Shown piece by piece: positions 17,818-26,486 of a DNA stretch of 64,000 bases. The position numbers were made by a program, and so were the translations under genes. A model generated the notes under the pieces. It did not search any database. It saw only the letters and a program-made list of their open reading frames with translations, and had not been told where the DNA came from. Every line of letters begins with the position of its first letter. Within the stretch, counting starts at the first letter, position 1. Source of the stretch: Pedobacter cryotolerans (GTDB lineage Bacteria > Bacteroidota > Bacteroidia > Sphingobacteriales > Sphingobacteriaceae). The stretch is taken from the NCBI RefSeq assembly GCF_005116475.1, contig NZ_SWBO01000001.1, forward strand, positions 310,001-374,000, written 5' to 3'.

Positions 17818-18618
17818 ATGAAGAGATTTTCGAGTTTGAAAAAGGCAATTGCCTTTGTAGCCATTGCCGCTTTGCCTTTTACGGCATCGGCATGGGGTGT
17901 AATTGGTCATCGTGTAGTTGGTGAGGTGGCCGATAAATACATTAGTGCTAAAACGAGGTTAGCAATAAAGCAAATTTTAGGTAATGAAAGCTTGGCGATG
18001 TCTGCTAATTGGGCAGATTTTATAAAATCTGATACCAGTTATAATTATTTAGGCAATTGGCATTATGTAAACTTGCCCGCAAATTTATCGCAAAGTGATG
18101 TTTTTACGTTTTTAGATAAGCAACCTGAGCCTAACATTTATAACAAAACCAACCAAATGATTGCTGTGCTTAAGAATAGTAAAAGTACACTAGAACAAAA
18201 GAAATTGGCCTTGCGAATGATTATTCATTTAGTTGGCGATCTACATCAGCCAATGCATACTGCTCGTAAAGAAGATTTAGGAGGTAATAGAGTTCAATTG
18301 TTATGGTTTGGCGAAAAATCTAACCTACATAGAGTATGGGATGAAGGTTTAATCGATTTTCAGCAATTGAGTTTTACAGAGTTTACAAAAGCAATTAATT
18401 TTACAACACCACAACAAGTAGCTACTTTACAGAAAGCTAGTTTAAAAGATTGTGTTTTCGAATCTTATACCATTTGTAATAAAATTTACGCTACGGGTAT
18501 TAAAAATGATGATAAACTAAGTTACAGGTACAATTTTGATTGGATTGGAACAGTTAACGACCAACTACTAAAAGGTGGTGTTCGCTTAGCAGGGATTTTA
18601 AATAATATTTATAGCTAA
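17818..18618 (+). CDS. S1/P1 family nuclease
   Basis: Secreted zinc-dependent single-strand nuclease. A signal peptide of 25 residues ends TASA|W, so the mature protein starts with Trp, whose amino group is a zinc ligand in the S1/P1 fold. Further ligand motifs: GVIGHRVVGEVAD (His31), ANWADFIK, YLGNWHYVN, the HLVGDLHQPMHT helix and LHRVWDEGLI. The ATG at 17818 is used, not an in-frame TTG-type start at 17797, which would break the signal peptide and overlap the upstream gene. 266 residues, normal. Probably periplasmic, salvaging nucleotides and phosphate. Confidence 0.9.
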   Translation: MKRFSSLKKAIAFVAIAALPFTASAWGVIGHRVVGEVADKYISAKTRLAIKQILGNESLAMSANWADFIKSDTSYNYLGNWHYVNLPANLSQSDVFTFLDKQPEPNIYNKTNQMIAVLKNSKSTLEQKKLALRMIIHLVGDLHQPMHTARKEDLGGNRVQLLWFGEKSNLHRVWDEGLIDFQQLSFTEFTKAINFTTPQQVATLQKASLKDCVFESYTICNKIYATGIKNDDKLSYRYNFDWIGTVNDQLLKGGVRLAGILNNIYS

Positions 18619-18684
18619 GCATTAATTTTTTATTGTAGCGAATTTTAATCGAAAATCGTATTAGAGATATAAACTATATAAACT

Positions 18685-19122
18685 ATGAAATTATTTTTAT
18701 CTCTAGCCTTAATTTTATTGAGCTTTTCTTGTAAAAAAAGAGAGGTATCAGAAGATTTAACTGATTATAACTGGGTTTTAACATCCCAAGTTGCTAGTCC
18801 AGCTGTAACAAGAAATGGTAAAACAACAACAGATTACCTGAGCTTAGAAAATCCACTTGGATGCACTAGTAATTTCAAATTTACATTTTATCCAAGCGGT
18901 CTTTTTGAAGCTACCTCAAATGGACCCCTTTGTGATATGTGGGGCAATCGTGCGAAGTATAGATGGACAAGAGAGGGCGATCAGATTATGCTTAATTATA
19001 ATAATGAATTTCCTGTAAGATCATTTATCAAGAAAGAAGATACCATGACTGAAACATACAATATTACTTTGAATGGATCAATTCACACTATTGTATCTAC
19101 CTATAATGCACAAAAAAAATAG
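18685..19122 (+). CDS. Hypothetical lipoprotein
   Basis: 145 residues with a clear lipoprotein signal (MKLFLSLALILLSFSCKK, Cys16). The mature part alternates hydrophobic and polar residues (FKFTFYPSGLFEATSNG, YRWTREGDQIMLNYNNE), like lipocalin-type beta barrels or immunoglobulin-like META/copper-resistance NlpE folds, but I do not recognise a family. Gene end and the phosphatase start are only one base apart, suggesting one transcript. No enzymatic motif visible. Confidence 0.6.
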   Translation: MKLFLSLALILLSFSCKKREVSEDLTDYNWVLTSQVASPAVTRNGKTTTDYLSLENPLGCTSNFKFTFYPSGLFEATSNGPLCDMWGNRAKYRWTREGDQIMLNYNNEFPVRSFIKKEDTMTETYNITLNGSIHTIVSTYNAQKK

Positions 19123-19123
19123 C

Positions 19124-19573
19124 ATGAAAATTTTAATGGTTTGTTTAGGTAATATTTGTCGCTCCCCGTTAGCAGAAGGTGTAATGCGTCATCTAATTAA
19201 TGAGCAAAATTTAGGTTGGGAAGTAGCCTCTGCTGGTACTGGTGATTGGCATGTAGGTAATCCGCCAGATAAACGAGGTACTGCTGTAGCAAAAGAGTTT
19301 GGTTATGATATTTCTGCCCAAAGGGGAAGACATTTTACAAGCAACTTATTTGATGAGTTTGATCACATTTTGGTAATGGATAAAAACAACTATAAAGATG
19401 TTTTAAAACTTGCTAAAAATGATGAGCAGCGAAATAAAGTTCAATTCTTTTTGGCAGATAGAGGTGAGGTTATGGATCCTTATCGTCATAGTCATTTGTT
19501 TGAGCCAGTTTTTAAAGAAGTTGAAGCTAGGTGTAAAAAACTGATCGAAAGATTTAAAAAGGAAGTTCATTAA
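19124..19573 (+). CDS. Low molecular weight protein-tyrosine phosphatase
   Basis: LMW-PTP fold: the P-loop CLGNICRS starts at Cys7 (C-x5-R-S), and the general acid is the Asp of MDPYRH near residue 116, followed by the typical C-terminal helix. The family dephosphorylates tyrosine kinases of exopolysaccharide export or small molecules. The ATG at 19124 starts the protein directly at the P-loop strand (MKILMVCLGN); an in-frame start at 19073 would lie inside the previous gene. 149 residues, normal length. No partner BY-kinase is in the window. Confidence 0.9.
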   Translation: MKILMVCLGNICRSPLAEGVMRHLINEQNLGWEVASAGTGDWHVGNPPDKRGTAVAKEFGYDISAQRGRHFTSNLFDEFDHILVMDKNNYKDVLKLAKNDEQRNKVQFFLADRGEVMDPYRHSHLFEPVFKEVEARCKKLIERFKKEVH

Positions 19574-19670
19574 TACAGTTTCTTTAAATTACTCAAACAA
19601 ATTTGATGTTTTTAAAACGTTAAGCGACTTTTAAATGTTCTAAAATTAAACTTATCATTAAATAAGATAC

Positions 19671-20231
19671 ATGCAATTACCTCAATTATATATGATTTTA
19701 TTGGGAGCTACCCCCAAAGGAAGAAACATAGAACAACACGATATTTTTTTTGGCATTGGAAATTCAGTTAAGGATTTATTGCCCGAAATGATTGCTTTTT
19801 GGCCAGAGGCGAAAGGTAAAATACATGTAGATGCTTACCGAATTGTAAAAAAAGTTGGCAACTATAAAGTTGAGGTAATTGATAAAGCAGATGAAAATAA
19901 AACAGAAGTTAGAAGTTTGTTTTTTATGAATTTGGGCGGTTACAAACGAGATGAGTTTGAAGAGCTCCATTATAAAATGCTCGCCGTTTCTGACCAAAAA
20001 GCCTTAGCTATCAAAGAAGCTAAAGAAAGTGCTTTTTACAAACACGTAGGCTTCAAAGGTGCTACTTCTCACATTGATGACAAGTTTGGTGTTGATGTTG
20101 ATGATATTTTTGAGATCAAAGATATTTTATCAAAAGAAACAAAAAGCAAATATGCTTTAAAATTTACACCTGTAGATGAAATGCCAGAAGACGAAATCTT
20201 TTTAGGGTATTTGCCGTTGTCAAAGATTTAA
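19671..20231 (+). CDS. DUF1543 domain-containing protein
   Basis: Matches the DUF1543 pattern twice: an N-terminal half with MILLGATPKGRNIEQHDIFFGIG and KIHVDAYRIV, and a C-terminal half with FFMNLGGYKRDEFEELHYKMLAV, then a tail with IDDKFGVDVDDIFEIKDIL. Soluble, no signal peptide, 186 residues. The domain has no assigned reaction that I can name. It stands alone between the phosphatase gene and the PA2169-type gene. Confidence 0.75.
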   Translation: MQLPQLYMILLGATPKGRNIEQHDIFFGIGNSVKDLLPEMIAFWPEAKGKIHVDAYRIVKKVGNYKVEVIDKADENKTEVRSLFFMNLGGYKRDEFEELHYKMLAVSDQKALAIKEAKESAFYKHVGFKGATSHIDDKFGVDVDDIFEIKDILSKETKSKYALKFTPVDEMPEDEIFLGYLPLSKI

Positions 20232-20412
20232 TTTTTCACTGCATAGACACATTACTTTGTTTATGCTGAACTATGTAGCTATGTGGTTTAAATATTTATA
20301 CACAAGGCAATCCTTTTTCATTTCTAAAATAAACATTCCTAAATGTGCTAAGGAAAGTTAAACTTTTACTGTAGATCTATGTTCTTAAACCACATCAAAA
20401 CTATAAAAAGAC

Positions 20413-20865
20413 ATGGAAAATAGAACAGTAAACACAGAAACTTTAAACGACTTAATTCAAATTAATAACGATAGAGTTGCAGGTTACGAAAAAGCAATCG
20501 AAGAATTAAAAGCAGAAGATTCTGATTTGAAAGCATTATTTGTAAAAATGATTGGCGAAAGTCATCAACATAAAATGGCTTTGGCTACAGAAGTACAAGC
20601 TTTAGGAGAAGATGCAGAAAGCGGTACTACTAATTCAGGGAAAATTTACAGAGCTTGGATGGACGTAAAAGCAATTTTCTCAGGTCATGATCGTAAAACT
20701 ATTTTAAATAACTGCGAATTTGGTGAAGATGCAGCTCAAAAAGCTTATAAAATGGCTTTAGAAGAAGAAGGTCTTTCAGCGGATTTGAGAAGTTTAATTA
20801 CAGAACAAAAAGCAGATTTAAGAGTTTCTCACGATGAGATTAAAGCATTAAGAGATGCACAATAA
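20413..20865 (+). CDS. PA2169/DUF2383 family four-helix-bundle protein
   Basis: 150 residues, almost entirely helical, with TETLNDLIQINNDRVAGYEKAIEEL and a second half (CEFGEDAAQKAYKMALEEEG) in the typical ferritin-like PA2169 arrangement; Glu and His residues (GESHQHK) could bind metal, though that is only by analogy. Members are often stress-induced. Single gene, convergent with cphA across a shared terminator. Function unproven. Confidence 0.8.
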   Translation: MENRTVNTETLNDLIQINNDRVAGYEKAIEELKAEDSDLKALFVKMIGESHQHKMALATEVQALGEDAESGTTNSGKIYRAWMDVKAIFSGHDRKTILNNCEFGEDAAQKAYKMALEEEGLSADLRSLITEQKADLRVSHDEIKALRDAQ

Positions 20866-20876
20866 AAATTTATAAC

Positions 20877-20919
20877 AAAAAAAATCCCATTTTGCATTTG
20901 CAAAATGGGATTTTTTTTG
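20877..20919. terminator. Bidirectional terminator between the PA2169-type gene and cphA
   Basis: Perfect long inverted repeat AAAATCCCATTTTGCA / TGCAAAATGGGATTTT flanked by A on the left and T on the right, so it can end transcription from both strands. It sits between two convergent genes. Confidence 0.9.
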
Positions 20920-20929
20920 TTTTTAATGC

Positions 20930-23548
20930 TTACTTACTTTCTAATTCTTTATCTAAATAGTAAGTTGCTTTTTGTATTGCATTATCAATTGTATCACTTA
21001 AAATGGTAATAAATGATCCTGATTTAGCATGAGTAACTAAATTTTTCATGCATTCTTCGCCATTGTTATTAACTTCAATTGCAATATCAGGTTTTATCTC
21101 TTTTAAGCCAGTTATTAATAAATTGATCAACTCTTGTTGCGTTCTCCCTCTTAAATACTTTTCTTGGCAAATCACTACTTTATCAAACATTTGAGCGGCA
21201 ATACGTGCAGTTTCGATAATGTCTTCATCTCTTCTGTCGCCAGTGCCTGAAATAACACCAACATGTTCAGTTGCATCTACTGTGGCCAAGTAATCTTTTA
21301 TTCCATTAAAACCATCTGGGTTATGTGCAAAATCTACTAAAATTTTAAAATCTTTAAATTTAAAAACATTCATTCTGCCTGGTGTATGCGCTGCAGATGG
21401 TATAAAGGTTTCAAGAGAAAGTTTGATGTCTTCCGTTTTACATCCATATAAAAATGTAGTTAGCGTTGCAGCCAAAACATTTTGGATCATAAATGCAACT
21501 GAACCATTAAAAGTTAACGGAATGTGCGTTGCTTTCTCCACCCTTATTTTCCAATCGCCTTTTTTAATGGTAATGAAACCATTCTCGTAAATTGCAGAAA
21601 TACCACCTTTTTTGCTGTGCTCCTTAATTGTCGGATTTTTTTCATCCATACTAAAATAAGCAATATTACAATCAGCACTTTGAGCAATTTTTAGGCAATA
21701 AGAATTATCAGCATTTAAAACTGCCCATCCATTTCTTTTCACTGCACCAATTATCACAGATTTAACTCTGGTCAAATCATCAAGATTATTGATGTCTGAA
21801 ATACCTAAATGATCTTCTTGTATATTGGTAACAACGCCAATATCACATTTGTTAAAACCTAAACCCGCACGTAAAATCCCCCCTCTGGCAGTTTCTAAAA
21901 CAGCAACTTCAACCGTTGGGTCTTTTAAAATAAATTCCGCACTAAATGGACCAGTGGTATCGCCTTTCATTAAAAGGGTGTTTTGTACATAAATTCCATC
22001 AGATGTTGTAAAACCAACCCTGCTACCATTATTTTTCACAATGTGAGCAATTAAACGTGTGGTGGTTGTTTTACCATTTGTGCCAGTAACTGCAATAATT
22101 GGTATACGTGCCGATTTTCCTGGCGGATAAAGCATATCAATAACAGGGGCGGCAACATTTCGTGGTAAACCTTCGCTTGGCGCCAAATGCATTCTAAAAC
22201 CTGGGGCTGCATTTACTTCAAGTACAACTCCACCATTATCTGTAAGTGGTTCAGTTAAATTTTGCGCCATAATATCAATACCGCAAATGTCTAATCCTAC
22301 AATTCTTGATATTCGCTCGCAGTTAAAAACATTTTGCGGATGAACCTGATCTGTTACATCGATTGATGTTCCACCAGTGCTTAAATTAGCAGTAGATTTT
22401 AAAAATACAATTTCACCAATTGGTGCAACAGTTGCTAACGTGTAACCTTTTTTCTCCAATAAATCTTCCGTATCTCTATCAACAGTAATCTCAGTTAACA
22501 CATTTTCATGGCCATATCCTCTACGCGGATCAGCATTTTCTAAATCAATAAGTTCTTGAATGGTGCTTTTACCATCGCCTTTAATGTGGGCGGGTACACG
22601 TAAAGCTGCAGCAACCATTTTATGGTCTATCACTAAAACTCTAAAATCATGTCCGGTAATAAAACTTTCAATTATAATTCTTCTCGAGTATTCTTTTGCA
22701 TAATGAAAAGCAGCAACAGCCTCTTCTTCATTTTTTACATTAATTGTTGCTCCTTTTCCGTGGTTGCCATCTAAAGGTTTAAACACCAAAGGGAAACCTA
22801 CTCTTTTAATTGCTTCGTAAACATCTTCTAATGTTGATGCAGTAATGCCTTTTGCAACTGGAATAGCTGCATCATTTAATAAACGTTTGGTTTCATCTTT
22901 ATTTCCGGCAATATCAACAGCAATACTGCTGGTTCTTTCTGTCATGGTAGCTCTAAAACGAACTTGGTTTTTACCATAACCCAATTGTACCAATGAGCTT
23001 TTGTTTAACCTTATCCAAGGGATATCTCTAGCAATCGCCTCATCAACAATAGAACCTGTACTTGGACCTAAACGTTCAGATTCTCTTAGTTCACGCATCT
23101 TTTGTATGTCGTGTTCTAAATCATATTCTTTATTATCAATTAAAGCTTCCGCTATGCGAACAGCAGATTCTGCGGCATAAACACCAGCTTTTTCTTCGGT
23201 ATAACTAAATACTACATTGTAAATACCATCGGTTTTGGTTTGTCTGGTTCTGCCAAAGCCAGTGTCCATGCCTGCTAAAGTTTGTATTTCTAAAGCAATG
23301 TGTTCAATTACATGCCCCATCCAGGTACCTTCTTCAACACGTAATAAAAAACCACCAGGTGCACTTTTACTACAACGATGTGAATATAAGGATGGAATGA
23401 GTTTTTCAATTCTTTCTCTAAAGCCGTCAATCAAATTTGTAGGACGTTGTTCCATGTCTTCCAAATCCAATCGCATTTGAATTAATTTTTTCCTATTTAT
23501 CGACCAAATGTTTGGTCCCCTAAGTACCTGTATGCCTAATATCTTCAT
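20930..23548 (-). CDS. cphA: Cyanophycin synthetase
   Basis: Polymerises aspartate and arginine into multi-L-arginyl-poly-L-aspartate, a nitrogen and carbon store, using ATP. The order is canonical: N-terminal domain (MKILGIQVLRGPNIWS, HVIEHIALEIQTLAGMD), ATP-grasp domain (about 215-480; PLDGNHGKGATINV and DIMAQNL...VLEVNAAPGFRMH), then the Mur-ligase-like domain with P-loop VTGTNGKTTTTR near residue 490, ARGGILRAGLGF and the HTPGRMNVF C-terminal signature. 872 residues is the usual length for CphA1. Divergent from cphB across a 271-base region. All catalytic motifs look intact. Confidence 0.95.
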   Translation of the reverse strand: MKILGIQVLRGPNIWSINRKKLIQMRLDLEDMEQRPTNLIDGFRERIEKLIPSLYSHRCSKSAPGGFLLRVEEGTWMGHVIEHIALEIQTLAGMDTGFGRTRQTKTDGIYNVVFSYTEEKAGVYAAESAVRIAEALIDNKEYDLEHDIQKMRELRESERLGPSTGSIVDEAIARDIPWIRLNKSSLVQLGYGKNQVRFRATMTERTSSIAVDIAGNKDETKRLLNDAAIPVAKGITASTLEDVYEAIKRVGFPLVFKPLDGNHGKGATINVKNEEEAVAAFHYAKEYSRRIIIESFITGHDFRVLVIDHKMVAAALRVPAHIKGDGKSTIQELIDLENADPRRGYGHENVLTEITVDRDTEDLLEKKGYTLATVAPIGEIVFLKSTANLSTGGTSIDVTDQVHPQNVFNCERISRIVGLDICGIDIMAQNLTEPLTDNGGVVLEVNAAPGFRMHLAPSEGLPRNVAAPVIDMLYPPGKSARIPIIAVTGTNGKTTTTRLIAHIVKNNGSRVGFTTSDGIYVQNTLLMKGDTTGPFSAEFILKDPTVEVAVLETARGGILRAGLGFNKCDIGVVTNIQEDHLGISDINNLDDLTRVKSVIIGAVKRNGWAVLNADNSYCLKIAQSADCNIAYFSMDEKNPTIKEHSKKGGISAIYENGFITIKKGDWKIRVEKATHIPLTFNGSVAFMIQNVLAATLTTFLYGCKTEDIKLSLETFIPSAAHTPGRMNVFKFKDFKILVDFAHNPDGFNGIKDYLATVDATEHVGVISGTGDRRDEDIIETARIAAQMFDKVVICQEKYLRGRTQQELINLLITGLKEIKPDIAIEVNNNGEECMKNLVTHAKSGSFITILSDTIDNAIQKATYYLDKELESK

Positions 23549-23654
23549 TTAATTGTCTTGTTTAAATTGGTAGTTTTGGAGTGTTTACTCCGTTGAGATT
23601 TTGATCTCAAAAGAAAAAATTAAAGTATAAATTTTTTTTCAATTTATTTAACAA

Positions 23655-23662
23655 CAAAAATA
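23655..23662 (-). promoter_or_regulatory. Candidate -7 promoter element for cphA
   Basis: Reverse-strand TATTTTTG matches TAnnTTTG, about 107 bases before the cphA ATG, inside the AT-rich divergent region. No -33 box recognised. No comparable match for cphB was found. Confidence 0.3.
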
Positions 23663-23819
23663 AAAGATTTTTAGCGGCATAAAATTTAAATATTAGTTAA
23701 ATCACCTACCGTAAATCTTTCAAAATGTTAATTAATAGTATAATATTGATAAAAATAATGTTAAATATTAGGCTAATGCATATAAAATTGGCATTTTAGC
23801 AAAAATCTAAAGAATAAGC

Positions 23820-24692
23820 ATGGCTCCAAAAGGGAAATTAATAATAATTGGTGGCGCAATTAATACAGGAAGTTTTGCCGAAACACAGTTCGGTTTGCCC
23901 CAAAACATGAACTTTTTTGAGCGAGGAATTTTAAAAAGAATAACTACTGAGTCTGCCAAAGATACCGAATCGAGGTTCGAAATAATGACTACAGCATCTC
24001 TTATTCCTGAAAAAGTTGGCGAAGAATACATCAAAGCATTTGCACAATTAGATGTACATGATGTTGGTGTTTTAAATATTGGCAGTAGAGAAGAGGCTAA
24101 TAATCCAGCTTATGCTGAAAGAATAAAGCAGGCTGATGTGATCATTTTTACTGGCGGAGACCAGTTACGCTTATCATCTATATTTGGTGGTACCGAAATT
24201 CATCGTGTTTTGTTAGATAAATATCAAAATACAGAGATTGTAATCGCAGGTACATCAGCAGGTGCTGCCGCAAGTTCAAAAAATATGATTTACCAAGGTA
24301 GCAGTAAAGATGCTTTGTTAAAAGGTGAAGTGAAAATTACGGGTGGTTTAGGGTTTATAGATGGTGTAATTGTAGATACTCATTTTGTACAAAGAGGTAG
24401 AATTGGGCGTTTGTTATATGCAGCAGCAAGTAATCCGGGTATTTTGGGTATTGGTTTAGGGGAAGATACTGGACTTTACATACAAGGCAATACGATGGAG
24501 GCCATTGGCTCTGGCATGGTAATTTTGGTTGATGGAAGGCATATGGCAGATACCAATTTAACTGATGTTGAAATGGGACAACCTGTATCAATTAAAAACA
24601 TGGTGGTACATGTAATGTGCGATAGCGATGTTTATGATTTATCTACACACCAATTGGTAATTCATCACCCTAAAACTGTACCAGTAGATTAA
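23820..24692 (+). CDS. cphB: Cyanophycinase
   Basis: Serine exopeptidase that trims cyanophycin to beta-Asp-Arg dipeptides. The S51 nucleophile elbow is AGTSAGAAA with Ser146; other family segments are KGKLIIIGGAIN at the N-terminus, IIFTGGDQLRL, GLGFIDGVIVDTHFVQRGRIGRL (with the His of the triad region) and GIGLGEDTGLYI. No signal peptide, so it acts in the cytoplasm on stored granules; extracellular cyanophycinases carry one. 290 residues, normal. It is followed by the isoaspartyl peptidase that would complete the breakdown. Confidence 0.94.
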   Translation: MAPKGKLIIIGGAINTGSFAETQFGLPQNMNFFERGILKRITTESAKDTESRFEIMTTASLIPEKVGEEYIKAFAQLDVHDVGVLNIGSREEANNPAYAERIKQADVIIFTGGDQLRLSSIFGGTEIHRVLLDKYQNTEIVIAGTSAGAAASSKNMIYQGSSKDALLKGEVKITGGLGFIDGVIVDTHFVQRGRIGRLLYAAASNPGILGIGLGEDTGLYIQGNTMEAIGSGMVILVDGRHMADTNLTDVEMGQPVSIKNMVVHVMCDSDVYDLSTHQLVIHHPKTVPVD

Positions 24693-24726
24693 TTCAGGTT
24701 ACAGTTGTAGTTTTCGAGCTAAGATT

Positions 24727-24768
24727 CGCAAGTCTTGATACTCGATCCTAGAATCTTGATACTTTATA
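24727..24768 (+). repeat. Short direct repeat TCTTGATACT upstream of the isoaspartyl peptidase gene
   Basis: Two exact copies of TCTTGATACT about 24 bases apart, with related CTCGATCC and GATTCGC text between, just before the start codon. It resembles the low-complexity GATACTTGATAC-type repeats of Pedobacter intergenic regions. Confidence 0.45.
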
Positions 24769-24776
24769 CGCTAAAA

Positions 24777-25619
24777 ATGAAAGTGATTATACATGGTGGA
24801 TTTTTCAGTGAATCATCTACCAACCAAGAAACAAAAAAAGCAAAGCAAACTGCATTAGCTACCATTGTTGAAAAATCTTACCAATACTTAAACTCGCATA
24901 CAGCATTAGAAACAGTTGTTTATACGGTTGCACTTTTAGAAGACAACGAACTTTTTAATGCGGGCATTGGTTCTCAAATACAAAGTGATGGAAAGGTAAG
25001 ATTAAGTGCTTCTTTAATGGATGGTAAAACTCAGAAATTTAGTGGTGTAATTAACTTAGAAGATGTTAAAAACCCAATAGAAGTTGCTAAAGAGCTTTTA
25101 ACTTATGATGATCGGGTTTTAAGTGGTGAAGGAGCATTAGCTTTTGCTCGCAATAATGGGTTCGAATATTTTAATCCCATTACCGAACAACGACAAAATG
25201 AATATAACGAAAAGCTAAACCAACAAAATAAACAAGGTACAGTTGGTTGTGTAGCTTTAGATGCTGAAGGAAATATTGCTGCGGCAACATCTACTGGCGG
25301 AAAAGGATTTGAAATTCCTTGTCGTGTTAGCGACTCGGCAACAGTTGCAGGTAATTTTGCCAATGAATTTGCTGGTATTTCTTGTACAGGTGTTGGCGAA
25401 GATATTGTAAGTGGCGCACTGGCTGCCAAAATTGTAACTCGTGTTATTGATGGTTTTGCACTAAAAGATGCTTGTGATAAATCTTTTGTTGAACTCCAAT
25501 CATTTGATGGTTTTGCTGGAGTTATTGGTATATCCGCCAAAGGCGAAATTTATCATTGCGATTCTCATCCTTACATGGTTTGGGCTTCTTTTGATGGTAG
25601 CTTACAGTTGTTTAACTAA
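24777..25619 (+). CDS. iaaA: Isoaspartyl peptidase/L-asparaginase (Ntn hydrolase)
   Basis: Plant-type asparaginase that cleaves isoaspartyl dipeptides, including the beta-Asp-Arg released by cyanophycinase. The precursor is expected to self-cleave before Thr155 in KQG|TVGCVALD; other family parts are VIIHGGFF, ELFNAGIGSQIQSDG, MDGKTQKFSGV, AATSTGGKGFEIPCRVSDS and CTGVGEDIV. The ATG at 24777 gives the family N-terminus; an earlier in-frame start at 24735 would translate a repeat. 280 residues, slightly short for the group, with no signal peptide. Its position after cphB is the main argument for a cyanophycin role. Confidence 0.9.
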   Translation: MKVIIHGGFFSESSTNQETKKAKQTALATIVEKSYQYLNSHTALETVVYTVALLEDNELFNAGIGSQIQSDGKVRLSASLMDGKTQKFSGVINLEDVKNPIEVAKELLTYDDRVLSGEGALAFARNNGFEYFNPITEQRQNEYNEKLNQQNKQGTVGCVALDAEGNIAAATSTGGKGFEIPCRVSDSATVAGNFANEFAGISCTGVGEDIVSGALAAKIVTRVIDGFALKDACDKSFVELQSFDGFAGVIGISAKGEIYHCDSHPYMVWASFDGSLQLFN

Positions 25620-25639
25620 AATTTCTATATCTTCGTAGG

Positions 25640-26320
25640 ATGAATAAAATCTGTTTAACGTTTTCATTCTTATTACTTGTTCTTCAGGTTGATGCTCAAC
25701 ACATTAACTCGGGGCCTCAAGATGTACCTCAGGTAGGTTCGGCAATAAATATTGCTGTTGCCCAAAATGGTGAAAATGAGGCTGATGAGTTTTTTGAAGA
25801 TGCAGAAAGAAACGAACGCCGGGGAGATTTGAATGAAGCATTAACATTATTTGGTAAAGCAGCATTTGAATATAATAACGATAGAAAGTTTAGCAGATAT
25901 GGTGCTACTTTATTGCGCATGAGTAACATACACATGTTGCTAACCCGTTACTCAGAGGCTGAACAGGTAGTTTTAAATGCAGCATTAAAAACCTATTCAA
26001 AAATTGGAAGTAAAGCTGGGCAAATGGCTTCTTATAATCAATTAGGAAAAATCTACCTAGCCGCTAATAAATTCACACAATCGATGTGGTTTTATACGCA
26101 ACAAGGAATTTTAGCTCGCCAAATAGGTAATAATACTTCATATATAGATTCGGTTATTGGTTTGGCCTTGGTAAAGATTAAAAAGAAAGAATACAGTTTG
26201 GCTACCAAAGATTTAAATAGAGCAGAGTTATTGGCTAAAACATCAAAAATTACGCAATTTAATCAGCAAATTAAAAGTAATAGATCTATTATAGCTGAGA
26301 AACAATCTGATAAAAAATAA
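25640..26320 (+). CDS. TPR repeat protein, secreted
   Basis: Signal peptide (MNKICLTFSFLLLVLQVDAQ) then about four tetratricopeptide helices pairs: GDLNEALTLFGKAAFEYNND, RYSEAEQVVLNAALKTY, AGQMASYNQLGKIYLAANKF and KKEYSLATKDLNRAELLAK. Such periplasmic TPR proteins act as scaffolds; no enzyme motif is present. It starts 20 bases after the isoaspartyl peptidase stop and ends at a good terminator, so it may be the last gene of the cphB operon, although a link to cyanophycin is not evident from its sequence. Confidence 0.75.
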   Translation: MNKICLTFSFLLLVLQVDAQHINSGPQDVPQVGSAINIAVAQNGENEADEFFEDAERNERRGDLNEALTLFGKAAFEYNNDRKFSRYGATLLRMSNIHMLLTRYSEAEQVVLNAALKTYSKIGSKAGQMASYNQLGKIYLAANKFTQSMWFYTQQGILARQIGNNTSYIDSVIGLALVKIKKKEYSLATKDLNRAELLAKTSKITQFNQQIKSNRSIIAEKQSDKK

Positions 26321-26383
26321 AAACGCTATTTTAAAATTGATGAATAGAAAAACCGTTTAAAATATTGCTTTTATAAAGTTTAC

Positions 26384-26416
26384 AAAAAAGATACAGAGTA
26401 AAACTGTATCTTTTTT
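26384..26416 (+). terminator. Intrinsic terminator after the TPR gene
   Basis: AAAAAAGATACAG / CTGTATCTTTTTT stem with a 7-base loop. Confidence 0.88.
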
Positions 26417-26486
26417 GTTTATTTAAAAAATTGGTATCATATTGGATGATGATTTTATAAGAATGGAACTTAAAACAGTTAAAGAG

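Noticed and set aside
25103..25540. Reverse frame of 145 codons inside the isoaspartyl peptidase gene
   Set aside because: Complete overlap with a recognised enzyme with intact motifs; Ser/Pro-rich antisense translation.
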